A stretch of 64,000 nucleotides of DNA, from the NCBI GenBank assembly GCA_964249755.1, contig CAXUDB010000001.1, positions 1,798,001 to 1,862,000 of the forward strand, given 5' to 3'. A program made the translations under genes and the position numbers. The notes beneath the pieces are model-generated. The model saw only the letters and a list, made by a program, of their open reading frames with translations, had not been told where the DNA came from and did no database searches. Positions 26,230-34,904 of the stretch are shown here, in pieces (within the stretch, counting starts at the first letter, position 1; the number at the start of each line of letters is the position of its first letter). Origin of the DNA: Ilyomonas sp964249755 (GTDB lineage: Bacteria; Bacteroidota; Bacteroidia; Chitinophagales; Chitinophagaceae).

Positions 26230-28092
26230 TTGAAGCATCTTTCGGCACTCAATAAATATTTCTGGAAATACAGGTCGCGGTTGTTATGGGGAATTGCCTT
26301 CGTGGTCTTATCTAACTTCTTCGATATCTTAAGCCCGCAGATATCTGGCTATGTTATCAATATGGTGCAGCAATCCATTAAAACGGCTCAAAGCGCGCAT
26401 TCATCGGTTCAATACGACAATAGTTCAAACTACAATTTTATCGTACAATGGTTCATTAATTGGGTGAACCGCGCCAACTTTACGTATGCCAACGTTATTA
26501 TTCTCGCAGGTGTTGTTCTGTTAATCGTAGCCCTGCTGCGCGGCTTCTTCATGTTCCTCATGCGGCAAACCATCATCGTAATGAGCCGCCACATAGAATA
26601 CGATCAGAAGAATGAAATCTACCAGCATTATCAAAAACTCAACACCGATTTTTTTAAAACGCATAGTACCGGCGATTTAATGAACCGCATTGCCGAAGAT
26701 GTAAGCCGTGTGCGCATGTATGCCGGTCCGGCTATCATGTATTTCATCAACCTTGCCACTACCATTATCTTCTGTGTGTTCTATATGTTCAAACAGGATG
26801 CGCACCTTACCTGGCTGGCGTTATCGCCATTGCCTTTGCTTGCCATTACCATTTATATCGTCAATACAATCATCCATAAAAAGAGCGAAAAGGTTCAGGC
26901 ATCTTTATCCGACTTAACCACCAATGCACAGGAATCTTACTCCGGCATCCGTGTTATCAAATCATTTGTTCAGGAAAAAAACATGCTTCATTTTTTTAAA
27001 AAGAACAGCGAAGAATACCGGAAGAATGCGGTGAGCTTATCCAAGCTGGAAGCTATCTATTTCCCAAGCATGACGCTGATGATAGGATTAAGTACATTAA
27101 TAACAATATTAATCGGTGCCTTGCAGGTATTGCATGGCGCTGCACCGGGAACCATTGTTGAATTTGTGTTATACATCAACAAGCTTACTTTTCCCGTAAG
27201 CGCTATTGGTTGGACGGCCAGCATGATACAACGTGCTTCAGCCTCACAAAAGCGAATCAACGAATTTCTAAAATCACAACCAGGTATTGTTTCGCCCGAA
27301 TTGCCGAAAGCCACCGTGATTACCGGCGATGTTCGGTTTGAAAATGTTTCCTTCACCTATCCGCACACCGGCATCAAAGCATTATCTCGTTTTAACTTAA
27401 CCATTAAACAAGGCGAGAAGGTAATGGTTATGGGCAAAACCGGTAGTGGAAAATCAACGCTGGCGCAGCTTCTGCTTCGTGCTTATGATGCCAGTGAAGG
27501 ACAGATTTTGCTCAATGGCGATAATATCAAAAATATTTCGCTGAAGCATCTGCGCGAGAGCATTTCTTATGTTCCGCAGGATGTTTTTCTATTCAGCGAC
27601 AACATCAGCCATAACATTAGTTTCGGTTTGCCAGGCAACGATAGCCATAATAAGGAGCAGATTGAAAAGGTGGCTAAATATGCAAGCATTCACAATGAAA
27701 TCATCAGCCTTCCGCAAGGCTACGAAACAATAGTGGGAGAAAGAGGCGTTACGCTAAGCGGCGGTCAGAAACAACGCATCTCAATCGCACGGGCGCTAAT
27801 GAAGGGTGCAAACATCATGGTATTTGATGATTGCTTAAGCGCAGTAGATGCAAAAACAGAACATGATATTACGCATAACCTGCATCAGTATCTTTCCAAT
27901 AAAACAGCCATCATCATCTCGCATCGTATTCTTACTGCCTTTCAGTTTGACCAGATTATTTTTCTTGACGAAGGCGAAATAAAAGAGAGAGGAACACACG
28001 AACAATTAATGGCTTTAAATGGCGAATACGCAGAGCTATACCAGGTTCAGATGAACAGCGAAAACGCATCTGCCGAAATAGAATTGAAATAA
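26230..28092 (+). CDS. ABC exporter, fused permease and ATPase (MsbA-like)
   Basis: 620 aa half-transporter acting as a homodimer in the inner membrane. About six membrane helices span residues 15-320, followed by an ATPase with Walker A GKTGSGKST, Q-loop SYVPQDVFLFSD, signature LSGGQKQRISIARAL and Walker B MVFDDCLSAVDAKTEHD. The substrate (lipid, drug or peptide) cannot be told. The start is unusual: the conserved N-terminus KHLSALNKYFWKYRSRLLWG is preceded by TTG, with no in-frame ATG nearby, so I chose TTG at 26230. The next gene starts 78 bp later with its own promoter. Confidence 0.9.
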   Translation: MKHLSALNKYFWKYRSRLLWGIAFVVLSNFFDILSPQISGYVINMVQQSIKTAQSAHSSVQYDNSSNYNFIVQWFINWVNRANFTYANVIILAGVVLLIVALLRGFFMFLMRQTIIVMSRHIEYDQKNEIYQHYQKLNTDFFKTHSTGDLMNRIAEDVSRVRMYAGPAIMYFINLATTIIFCVFYMFKQDAHLTWLALSPLPLLAITIYIVNTIIHKKSEKVQASLSDLTTNAQESYSGIRVIKSFVQEKNMLHFFKKNSEEYRKNAVSLSKLEAIYFPSMTLMIGLSTLITILIGALQVLHGAAPGTIVEFVLYINKLTFPVSAIGWTASMIQRASASQKRINEFLKSQPGIVSPELPKATVITGDVRFENVSFTYPHTGIKALSRFNLTIKQGEKVMVMGKTGSGKSTLAQLLLRAYDASEGQILLNGDNIKNISLKHLRESISYVPQDVFLFSDNISHNISFGLPGNDSHNKEQIEKVAKYASIHNEIISLPQGYETIVGERGVTLSGGQKQRISIARALMKGANIMVFDDCLSAVDAKTEHDITHNLHQYLSNKTAIIISHRILTAFQFDQIIFLDEGEIKERGTHEQLMALNGEYAELYQVQMNSENASAEIELK

Positions 28093-28104
28093 CATCTGCA
28101 AAAT

Positions 28105-28134
28105 TTTGGCAGTATGAAAACAATCCTATATTTG
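28105..28134 (+). promoter_or_regulatory. Promoter of the DUF3276 gene (TTTG-N18-TATATTTG)
   Basis: -33 TTTG at 28105-28108 and -7 TATATTTG at 28127-28134, spacer 18 bp, 36 bp before the start codon. Confidence 0.75.
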
Positions 28135-28170
28135 TAACACAAAACTTATCAAAACCAAAAACAATTATCT

Positions 28171-28599
28171 GTGGCGTACGAGAATCACGACAAAAAAATG
28201 GAAAGCGTTTATAGCAAACGTATCAGAGCAGGGAAGAGAAGAACTTATTTTTTTGATGTAAAAGCCACCCGGGGCAACGATTATTACCTGACTATCACCG
28301 AAAGCCGTAAACGTTTTAACGACGATGGTTACGACCGGCATAAAATATTTCTTTACAAAGAAGATTTCAATAAGTTTTCAAAGGCAATGAATGAAGCCAT
28401 AGATTATGTGAAAACAGAGTTGATGCCCGATTTTGACTTCGATGCATTCAACCACGAATACACAGAAAACGGAGCTGAAGAAGCCGCTAGCTCTGATCAT
28501 GTAAGTGTGAAGGTGATTGACAGCACTGAGAGTGCACCGGTTGTCTCTTCTTCTGCTGCACCTGTATCTTCTGATGGAGAAGAGGTAGATAAATGGTAA
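28171..28599 (+). CDS. DUF3276 (PUR-alpha-like nucleic-acid-binding) protein
   Basis: 142 aa. The strongly conserved Bacteroidota core runs from MESVYSKRIRAGKRRTYFFD through DYYLTITESRKRF to KIFLYKEDFNKF, a PUR-domain fold known to bind single-stranded nucleic acid. A variable acidic/serine-rich tail follows. The start codon is GTG at 28171 (giving AYENHDKKMESVY, usual for the family); an ATG at 28198 is the alternative. Own promoter and terminator, so monocistronic. The cellular role in Bacteroidota is not established. Confidence 0.9.
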   Translation: MAYENHDKKMESVYSKRIRAGKRRTYFFDVKATRGNDYYLTITESRKRFNDDGYDRHKIFLYKEDFNKFSKAMNEAIDYVKTELMPDFDFDAFNHEYTENGAEEAASSDHVSVKVIDSTESAPVVSSSAAPVSSDGEEVDKW

Positions 28600-28625
28600 T
28601 GTTCTAACACACCAGAATAAAAAAC

Positions 28626-28646
28626 GCCCCCGAATAGTTCGGGGGC
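28626..28646. terminator. Bidirectional terminator between the DUF3276 gene and gdhA
   Basis: GCCCCCGAA, loop TAG, TTCGGGGGC: a perfect 9-bp GC-rich stem flanked by A-rich and T-rich runs on both sides, placed between convergent genes. Confidence 0.88.
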
Positions 28647-28672
28647 ATTTTCTTTTTACTAAGCTCAATCTC

Positions 28673-30088
28673 TTATGGAAAAATGCCCAGTTCAGCATAC
28701 GAAGTTCCCACCTTGTTGATAGCAACCACAAAAGCCGCGGTGCGCATATCCGGAATATTCGGGTTGCCACGCCAGCAGTTCATAATTTCATGCGTAGCTT
28801 CTGCCATTGTTTCTTCCAGCCCGCTATGTACCAGGTCTTCTTCGGAAGCGCCATGTTCAATAAAACGTTTTTCTGATTCAACCACTTCTTTCCCGGTGAG
28901 ATTTTCAATCTGACTCAAGATGTGTTTGTTCATGTTTTCGGTAAAGCGCTTTTCCATGCGACCATAACGCACGTGACTTAAATTTTTCAGCCACTCAAAA
29001 TAAGAAACCGTTACACCGCCTGCATTTAAGTACATATCAGGTATGATGATAACGCCTTTGGCAGAAAGGATTTCATCGGCTTCCGGCGAGGTAGGTCCGT
29101 TTGCGGCTTCGCCAATCAGTTTTGCTTTGATGCGTGGCGCATTTTCGGCTGTAATCACATTTTCCAACGCTGCGGGAATAAGGATATCGCATTCCATCTC
29201 CAAAGCATCACCGCTTTTTACGATGTTCGTTGCGCCCGGAAAATTAAAGATGGAACCATTTTTTTTACGGTATTGAAAAACCTCTTCTTCGTTCAACCCA
29301 TTGTCATTGCAAATAGCGCCTTCATACTCTGCAATCGCAATCACTTTTGCACCGTTCTCACGGAAAAATTTAGCGGTATGATAACCCACATTTCCCAAGC
29401 CCTGCACAATTACACGCTTGCCTTCAATGCCGGTTGGCATCCCTAACTTTTGCATGATGTCGGGCATATTGCACACTTCTCTTATACCGAAATAAACGCC
29501 TAAACCGGTAGCTTCTTTACGACCCCGCACACCACCTTGTGTAACCGGTTTGCCCGTTACACAACCCATTGCTTCAACCTCGCCGGGATGCAGCGTGATA
29601 TAGGTATCTAATATCCACGCCATTTCTCTTTCGCCCGTTCCATAGTCCGGCGCGGGAACATCGGTGCCAGGACCGATAAAATTTTTCTTTACCAATTCAG
29701 TTGTATAACGCCGCGTAATTTTTTGCAGTTCGAACTCACTATACTTTTTTGGATCTATCTTGATACCGCCTTTACCGCCGCCGAACGGAACATTTACGAT
29801 AGCGCATTTATAAGTCATCAAGGCAGCCAGCGCCATCACTTCATCCTGGTTCACTTCGCTGCTAAAACGGATGCCGCCTTTGCATGGCGTTTTATGGTGC
29901 GAGTGCTGCACACGATAGGCTTCAATCACTTCAATCTTACCATTGTCCCTGCGAACAGGGAAGCGCATCTGGTAGACGGCATTGCATTGTTTGATTTGTT
30001 CTAACAAGCCTTCTTCCCATTTTGTGAAAGAAGCGGCTTTTGAAAAACTTTTGTTGACGTTGTCGAAAAAACTATACTGTTGAGACAT
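28673..30088 (-). CDS. gdhA: Glutamate dehydrogenase
   Basis: 471-aa Glu/Leu/Phe/Val dehydrogenase linking 2-oxoglutarate and glutamate. The catalytic region is visible as TPCKGGIRFSSEVNQDEVMALAALMTYKCA and PFGGGKGGIKIDP; the nucleotide site is VQGLGNVGYHTAKFF and the acidic residue after beta-2 (AIAEYEGAI) suggests NAD preference. GPGTDVPAPDYGTGEREM is a family signature. The GudB-type length and sequence resemble the hexameric bacterial enzymes. It is convergent with the DUF3276 gene and separated by 91 bp from the ccm genes upstream. Confidence 0.93.
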   Translation of the reverse strand: MSQQYSFFDNVNKSFSKAASFTKWEEGLLEQIKQCNAVYQMRFPVRRDNGKIEVIEAYRVQHSHHKTPCKGGIRFSSEVNQDEVMALAALMTYKCAIVNVPFGGGKGGIKIDPKKYSEFELQKITRRYTTELVKKNFIGPGTDVPAPDYGTGEREMAWILDTYITLHPGEVEAMGCVTGKPVTQGGVRGRKEATGLGVYFGIREVCNMPDIMQKLGMPTGIEGKRVIVQGLGNVGYHTAKFFRENGAKVIAIAEYEGAICNDNGLNEEEVFQYRKKNGSIFNFPGATNIVKSGDALEMECDILIPAALENVITAENAPRIKAKLIGEAANGPTSPEADEILSAKGVIIIPDMYLNAGGVTVSYFEWLKNLSHVRYGRMEKRFTENMNKHILSQIENLTGKEVVESEKRFIEHGASEEDLVHSGLEETMAEATHEIMNCWRGNPNIPDMRTAAFVVAINKVGTSYAELGIFP

Positions 30089-30179
30089 TGAAAATTGTTT
30101 TAAGAAAATCGTTAGGAAATAAAAAGATTAATGGCAATGAAGAATATAGCAAGCTAAAAACGTAGCAGGCATAATTTAT

Positions 30180-30413
30180 CTAGGATTTATTTTTTTCAAG
30201 GGCGGTCATTTTTTTATCCAGGTTAAACAGGTATAGGAAAAGCCCGGTGAGAATAACAACAATCACAGCCACCACCACATATATCTTACCATCGCTTCGC
30301 ATTACATCTGTTGATGATTCCTGCGCCTTTTTTATACCTCCGGTCTGAGCCACAGCCATTCCGCTCATCAGTATTAAAAAAAGAGATAGAGTAGCCTGTT
30401 TAAGCCTGTTCAT
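30180..30413 (-). CDS. ccmD: CcmD-like small membrane protein
   Basis: 77 aa with an N-terminal hydrophobic segment ending in AQ (possible signal) and one membrane helix (about 45-65, KIYVVVAVIVVILTGLFLYLF), then a basic/charged tail. Size and position immediately after ccmC, overlapping its stop by 14 nt, match CcmD, which helps release holo-CcmE in cytochrome c maturation. The sequence itself is too short and variable for certainty. Confidence 0.7.
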   Translation of the reverse strand: MNRLKQATLSLFLILMSGMAVAQTGGIKKAQESSTDVMRSDGKIYVVVAVIVVILTGLFLYLFNLDKKMTALEKNKS

Positions 30414-31086
30414 AGTTGAGTTTGTTTTCTTCGTAAATACGGTAGCGGATGCGCAGGGTAGTAATCCAGGTGCCTAATAGTGTCCAGCCAAAAATGGCAG
30501 GATAAAACACCAGCCTCATGTTCGCATCCAGATCCTTAGGATTCAGACCCGGATTGCCTTCCACGCCTTGCCCGCCGGGATGCAACGATTCTTTCAGTCG
30601 TGGTAAAATAAAGAAAAGCGGTATCGTCATGGCAAAAGCGAAGATGTTATAAACAGCGCTCACCTTGCCGCGTTTGTCTATGTCCGCCATAGAACCGCGA
30701 AGTATAAAATAGGCATAATAAATCAGGATGCCAATAATGGTATAAATCTGCTTTGGGTCGCCATTCAATGGTGCGCCCCATTGATAATTGGCCCATATCA
30801 TGCCCGTAATAAAACCGAGCGTGCTGAATACGGCGCCGGTGCGTGCATACTCAACAGAATAAAAGTCGTAGACCGGGTTTTGTGTGCGAAGATGAAGAAT
30901 GGCATATACAACAGAAATAATAAAAAATACCATCATCGCCATCCACATGGGAACGTGGAAAAACAGGTTGCGGATGCTTTGCTGCATCCTGTCGTCTAAA
31001 TAAGGAATTCTGACAAAAAAACCGGCGGTGCAGGTATAGAGCAACAATACAAAGGATGCAATCTTCCACCAATTTTTACGAAGCAT
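30400..31086 (-). CDS. ccmC: Cytochrome c biogenesis protein CcmC/CcsA family
   Basis: 228-aa integral membrane protein with six helices, of the heme-handling family that delivers heme to CcmE. NLFFHVPMWMAM carries the first heme-ligand histidine and the tryptophan-rich loop is WANYQWGAPLNGDPKQ, a divergent form of the WWD motif. LHPGGQGVEGNPGLNP is an extra hydrophilic loop near residue 180. Overlaps ccmD; ccmB follows 133 bp upstream on the same strand. ccmA and ccmE are not in the window. Confidence 0.85.
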   Translation of the reverse strand: MLRKNWWKIASFVLLLYTCTAGFFVRIPYLDDRMQQSIRNLFFHVPMWMAMMVFFIISVVYAILHLRTQNPVYDFYSVEYARTGAVFSTLGFITGMIWANYQWGAPLNGDPKQIYTIIGILIYYAYFILRGSMADIDKRGKVSAVYNIFAFAMTIPLFFILPRLKESLHPGGQGVEGNPGLNPKDLDANMRLVFYPAIFGWTLLGTWITTLRIRYRIYEENKLNYEQA

Positions 31087-31139
31087 AGAATCTGTTTACT
31101 GAGACAAAGTTTTTGAACTTTCCTCTCGTTTTGCGGCTG

Positions 31140-31147
31140 CAAATGTA
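31140..31147 (-). promoter_or_regulatory. Putative -7 element (TACATTTG) before ccmC
   Basis: Exact TAnnTTTG on the minus strand, 53 bp before the ccmC ATG. A TTTG lies at 31164-31167, a 16-bp spacer, slightly short. Suggests ccmCD can be transcribed separately from ccmB. Confidence 0.4.
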
Positions 31148-31219
31148 TAGCAAACCCGTTATACAAACAGGTGTTAGCTTTCTGTACGCTTTATCCTCAA
31201 CAATAATTTAACCTTAGCC

Positions 31220-31858
31220 TCAATCTTTCCATAAAAAAGGAAATAGAATGACGGCAAGAATAATAATTAGTACATCAAATGCAATCAGCAATAACGTCAT
31301 TTGCCAAAAGCCGGATTGAACAATAGAAGAGAAAGCAACGCCCGCAACTTTGTTTAATAAAAGCAATTGTGGCGTAATGATAGGGAAGCCCATGATAGCC
31401 ATTAAAGCAGCCTGCTGTTGCGCTTTGGCAGCGATGGCGGCAAGAAAAGTAAAGGTCAGTCCCGTGCCAATTCCGCCGAGGCAACTGATGCCCAGAAACG
31501 GCCAGAAATGAATGATCGGATTGCCAAGAAAAAGAGTAAAAATGAGGAGGCTTAGCAGTGTCATTACTACCATCAGAATGGCATTGAAAATGAGCTTTGC
31601 CAGGATAAATTGCGAAGCGCCTGCAATAGAATAAAAATAGAACAGCCGGTTCCTGTTTTCCTGTAAAAAACTCTTGGCAACAGCATTAACACAAACAAAC
31701 AACTGGATGACCCAAAACAAGCTATTCCATACTTTATCTTCCGGCGCATCAATGGTAAGATAGACAACAAAGATGGTTGACATTACATAAAGCGCAATGC
31801 CATAGAAGGTATACTGCTGACGGACTTCGAGCAGGATGTCTTTTTTGATAAGCGTAAT
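31220..31858 (-). CDS. ccmB: Heme exporter CcmB, start codon non-canonical
   Basis: Membrane subunit of the cytochrome c maturation ABC complex, about six helices (RLFYFYSIAGASQFILAKLIF, LGGIGTGLTFTFLAAIAA, GFPIITPQLLLL). An ATG at 31783 would give 187 aa but cuts off the conserved N-terminus. In the same frame upstream I read ITLIKKDILLEVRQQYTFYG, the normal CcmB beginning, yet no ATG, GTG or TTG precedes it before an in-frame stop at about 31890. ATT at 31858, ATC at 31861 or CTG at 31882 are the only options. I set the start at the ATT as an estimate. It lies just after the tdk stop on the same strand. Confidence 0.75.
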   Translation of the reverse strand: MTLIKKDILLEVRQQYTFYGIALYVMSTIFVVYLTIDAPEDKVWNSLFWVIQLFVCVNAVAKSFLQENRNRLFYFYSIAGASQFILAKLIFNAILMVVMTLLSLLIFTLFLGNPIIHFWPFLGISCLGGIGTGLTFTFLAAIAAKAQQQAALMAIMGFPIITPQLLLLNKVAGVAFSSIVQSGFWQMTLLLIAFDVLIIILAVILFPFLWKD

Positions 31859-31904
31859 GATATGAGAGGATGGGCTGGTCAGAACGTAGTATTATTTATA
31901 TAAT

Positions 31905-32465
31905 TTACAACTCGTAATAGCATTTGCGGCATCGTGGCTCATACACATCTTTCTCACCCAGCAAAAACTGTTTTTGCTGGGCCGTTGTCCGGTAAGAATA
32001 AGCTGCAATGTTGCCACACTTCACACAGATTGCATGAAGCTTGGTAACATAATCTGCAATGGCTAACAACTGCGGCATCGGTCCGAATGGCTTGCCTGCA
32101 AAATCTTTATCCAATCCGGCGACAATTACCCGCAATCCTTTTGCAGCCAGCGTTTCGCAAACCGACACAATCTCGGTATCAAAAAACTGTGCTTCGTCTA
32201 TACCTACCACTTCCGCATCGCCCACATACAAAAGAATGGTCTGCGAATTCTCAACCGGTGTGCTGGCAATCACATTTGTGTTATGGCTCACCACGTTCAC
32301 TTCGTGATAACGCGTATCCAAAGCCGGCTTAAAGATTTCAGCTTTGCGGTTAGCAATCTTCACACGGTTCAGGCGGCGTATAAGTTCCTCGGTTTTACCG
32401 CTGAACATACTGCCGCAAATCACTTCTATCCAACCCCGACCTTGTACAACCGGTTCTATAAACAT
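31905..32465 (-). CDS. tdk: Thymidine kinase (type II)
   Basis: Salvage kinase producing dTMP. The P-loop is CGSMFSGKTEELIRR (about residue 18), the second nucleotide region VVGIDEAQFFD, and the zinc site cysteines are in CVKCGNIAAYSYR and CRKCYYEL at the C-terminus. Length 186 aa is normal. It is divergent from the conserved hypothetical at 32543, with 77 bp between them, and ccmB follows closely on the same strand. Confidence 0.95.
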   Translation of the reverse strand: MFIEPVVQGRGWIEVICGSMFSGKTEELIRRLNRVKIANRKAEIFKPALDTRYHEVNVVSHNTNVIASTPVENSQTILLYVGDAEVVGIDEAQFFDTEIVSVCETLAAKGLRVIVAGLDKDFAGKPFGPMPQLLAIADYVTKLHAICVKCGNIAAYSYRTTAQQKQFLLGEKDVYEPRCRKCYYEL

Positions 32466-32542
32466 TTTAATAATTGAACAGCTGCAAATAAAATCCTTAT
32501 TACCTTAGCCTCCTTTGTTCCATATAAAAATTATTGCGTCGC

Positions 32543-33295
32543 ATGGAAAAAACAGGTACACTTATCAGCCGGTTGCAGCAACAATACAATGAGGGTGCCG
32601 ACAATGCTTCTTTACTCAATACAGCATTGCTTTTGGTTACCGAACTGCAAATCACCGAGCCGGTTGAAACAGGTTATAATAAAGTAAGTGTCATCTTGCC
32701 TTACAAGCCCTTTAGAGCCGTCACCAGCGAAATGGCAAAGGAAGATGAGACACTGAATGAAGTAGTGGCAAATAATATTTTACCTGAAACAGATGTTGTG
32801 CTTGAACCGCAACCTGAAGCTATACCAGAAAAAAAAGAAGAACCAATTGCAGCTCCGCTGGAGGCCAGTCAATCCATTAACATTAACACACTGGCAGAAG
32901 AAAAATACAACCATGTACTGGATGAAGTACCTACACTGGCACAGCAGCAGCCGAAAGTGGTTTACGAGTTAAATGATACCGTTCAATCGGACGAAGTGAG
33001 TATCAACGATAAACTGAAACAACCCGCGATAGAAACCGGAAGTAAGCTGCAGAATGAGCCGATTAAAGATCTGCGCCGGGCTATCGGCGTCAATGATAAA
33101 TATGGGTTCATAAAAGAATTGTTCCGCAATGACGAAGTTGCTTACGAGCGATCTTTAAAAACCATTAATGGCTTTGCCATTTTGCCCGAAGCTGAATACT
33201 GGATGCAGCGTGAACTCAAGTACAAATTGGGCTGGGACGATAACAACGAAACGGTAAAAAAATTCTATCAGTTGGTAAGAAGGCGGTTCTCCTGA
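32543..33295 (+). CDS. Conserved Bacteroidota protein of unknown function
   Basis: 250 aa from the ATG at 32543 (a TTG lies three codons upstream). The middle third is acidic and low in complexity (Glu, Pro, Gln, Val), while the last about 75 residues are well structured: DLRRAIGVNDKYGFIKELF, YERSLKTINGF, AEYWMQRELKYKLGWD, ending VRRRFS. That C-terminal segment is recurrent in Bacteroidota genomes, by my recollection, without a function. No signal or membrane segment. Its last 28 bp overlap the 3' end of the convergent waaA gene. Confidence 0.8.
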   Translation: MEKTGTLISRLQQQYNEGADNASLLNTALLLVTELQITEPVETGYNKVSVILPYKPFRAVTSEMAKEDETLNEVVANNILPETDVVLEPQPEAIPEKKEEPIAAPLEASQSININTLAEEKYNHVLDEVPTLAQQQPKVVYELNDTVQSDEVSINDKLKQPAIETGSKLQNEPIKDLRRAIGVNDKYGFIKELFRNDEVAYERSLKTINGFAILPEAEYWMQRELKYKLGWDDNNETVKKFYQLVRRRFS

Positions 33296-34524
33296 ATATA
33301 GTTCATTACTTGTTGTGTTGCTCCGGCATTGTTTTTCACAAACGCGCCGGAAGCCATGCCGGCATTGAGATAGAAAGATTCGTTGTTTAACAGTTGGTTC
33401 AAGATATTTTCAAGCTCTAAAGCATTCTCTACACTGAACGCGCCGCCTGCTTCTATCAGGTCGTTTGTCTCGGGAAAGTTATCATGTTCCGGCCCAAACA
33501 CAACCGGTTTGGCAAACACAGCAGCTTCTAAAATATTATGAATGCCATCGCCGCCGAACGCGCCGCCCACATAAGTAATGTGAGCATACTGATAGATGCG
33601 GCTGAGCATTCCAATATTATCTATAATTAGGGTATTGGTATTATCGGTGAGCGTTGTATTTGCCAACTGCGAATAACGGATGGTGTGCTTATACAATCGC
33701 TCGCATTCCTTCAGCCGTTCTTCACTAATGTCGTGCGGCGCAACAATAAAGCGCAATTGTGGATGATGGATGACAAAATGATCCAGCTCTTCATCGTCTT
33801 CTGTCCACGTACTGCCGGCAACCAGTACTGTTTTATCTCCGCAAAATTGTTCTATCAGTGGCAGTGGCTCAAAGTTGTCAGCCGTTTGCAAGACGCGGTC
33901 GAAACGCGTATCGCCGCTGATGGCTGCTTTATTGTATTGTATGGATTGAAGTAGTTGTAACGATGCTGCATTCTGAACAAGAATATGCGTGAAGCATTGC
34001 AGCATTTGCCTGTGAAAACCGCCATGATTTTTAAAGAAAGGCTGACTTTTTCTGAACAAAGCAGACACCAGCAAAAGTGGAATGTTTCGCTTTTTGATTT
34101 CAGTTAAATAATAATACCAGAACTCATACTTGATAAAAACGACCAGCGAAGGTTTTACAATTTCGAGAAACGCTTTTGCGTGCCTGGCGCTGTCCATTGG
34201 CAAATAACAGATGGCATCTGCTCCGGAATAGTTCTTCCTGATTTCGTATCCCGAAGGCGAAAAAAAAGTGATTAATAATTTGTGTTCGGGATAATAATTT
34301 TTCAAAGCTTCCATAACAGGTTTTCCCTGTTCAAATTCGCCCAGCGAAGCACAATGAAACCAGATGACGGGCAAAGTGTTGCCATCTAATTGAGCATGCA
34401 AAAAAGAAAATATATTTTTTCTTCCTTCTATCCATCGTATGGCTTTCTGGTTATTGAATAACGAAAGGATTTTTGCGCCTAACGGATATAGCAAAATGAA
34501 TAAAGTGTAACCGGCTTTCATCAT
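33268..34524 (-). CDS. waaA: 3-deoxy-D-manno-octulosonic acid (Kdo) transferase
   Basis: Inner-membrane-anchored GT-B glycosyltransferase that adds Kdo to lipid A precursor. The N-terminal anchor helix is YTLFILLYPLGAKIL, the catalytic Glu lies in CASLGEFEQGKPV, and the donor-site region includes VGGAFGGDGIHNILEAAVF and KPVVFGPEHDNFPET. Length 418 aa is typical. The stop lies inside the 3' end of the plus-strand neighbour. MM at the start leaves a one-codon ambiguity (34524 or 34521). Confidence 0.93.
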   Translation of the reverse strand: MMKAGYTLFILLYPLGAKILSLFNNQKAIRWIEGRKNIFSFLHAQLDGNTLPVIWFHCASLGEFEQGKPVMEALKNYYPEHKLLITFFSPSGYEIRKNYSGADAICYLPMDSARHAKAFLEIVKPSLVVFIKYEFWYYYLTEIKKRNIPLLLVSALFRKSQPFFKNHGGFHRQMLQCFTHILVQNAASLQLLQSIQYNKAAISGDTRFDRVLQTADNFEPLPLIEQFCGDKTVLVAGSTWTEDDEELDHFVIHHPQLRFIVAPHDISEERLKECERLYKHTIRYSQLANTTLTDNTNTLIIDNIGMLSRIYQYAHITYVGGAFGGDGIHNILEAAVFAKPVVFGPEHDNFPETNDLIEAGGAFSVENALELENILNQLLNNESFYLNAGMASGAFVKNNAGATQQVMNYIQENRLLTN

Positions 34525-34904
34525 AGTTGATAGAATCTATACTATGCTGTTTATAAATGATAAACAGGATGACAAAGAAACAATAAAATAAAAAGGAAGC
34601 CTAAGGTTTGATTGTGCCGTTGAGCCAACGAGCAATGAAGAACGATCACAGCCCAAAACTTTTTTCGAATTTACAAACAACAAAGGGTTACATTTTAACG
34701 GCAATTGTAATCAATACTTACAGGCGTCTGCAACCATTTTATTCAATTTTAAATTACTATAGTAAAGCACGAAAGTGTTGCTGGCATTGCCATACAGCTA
34801 ATCTTTCCATTGTATTCGATTGTTACTTTCCGGGTTTATTTATTTGCTTTTATGCAAATTCTTCTTTTTATCATCTTATTACAAACACAGCAAATCTTAT
34901 TCAA
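34525..34904. other. Divergent intergenic region, waaA / DUF4349 lipoprotein gene
   Basis: 380 bp. A frame continues upstream from the lipoprotein gene but its composition (rich in Cys, Tyr, Phe, His) is not protein-like. I see no clear promoter, repeat or hairpin. Confidence 0.4.

Noticed and set aside
34608..34904. Upstream extension of the DUF4349 frame
   Set aside because: Unlikely amino-acid composition; the signal peptide starts at the ATG at 34905.
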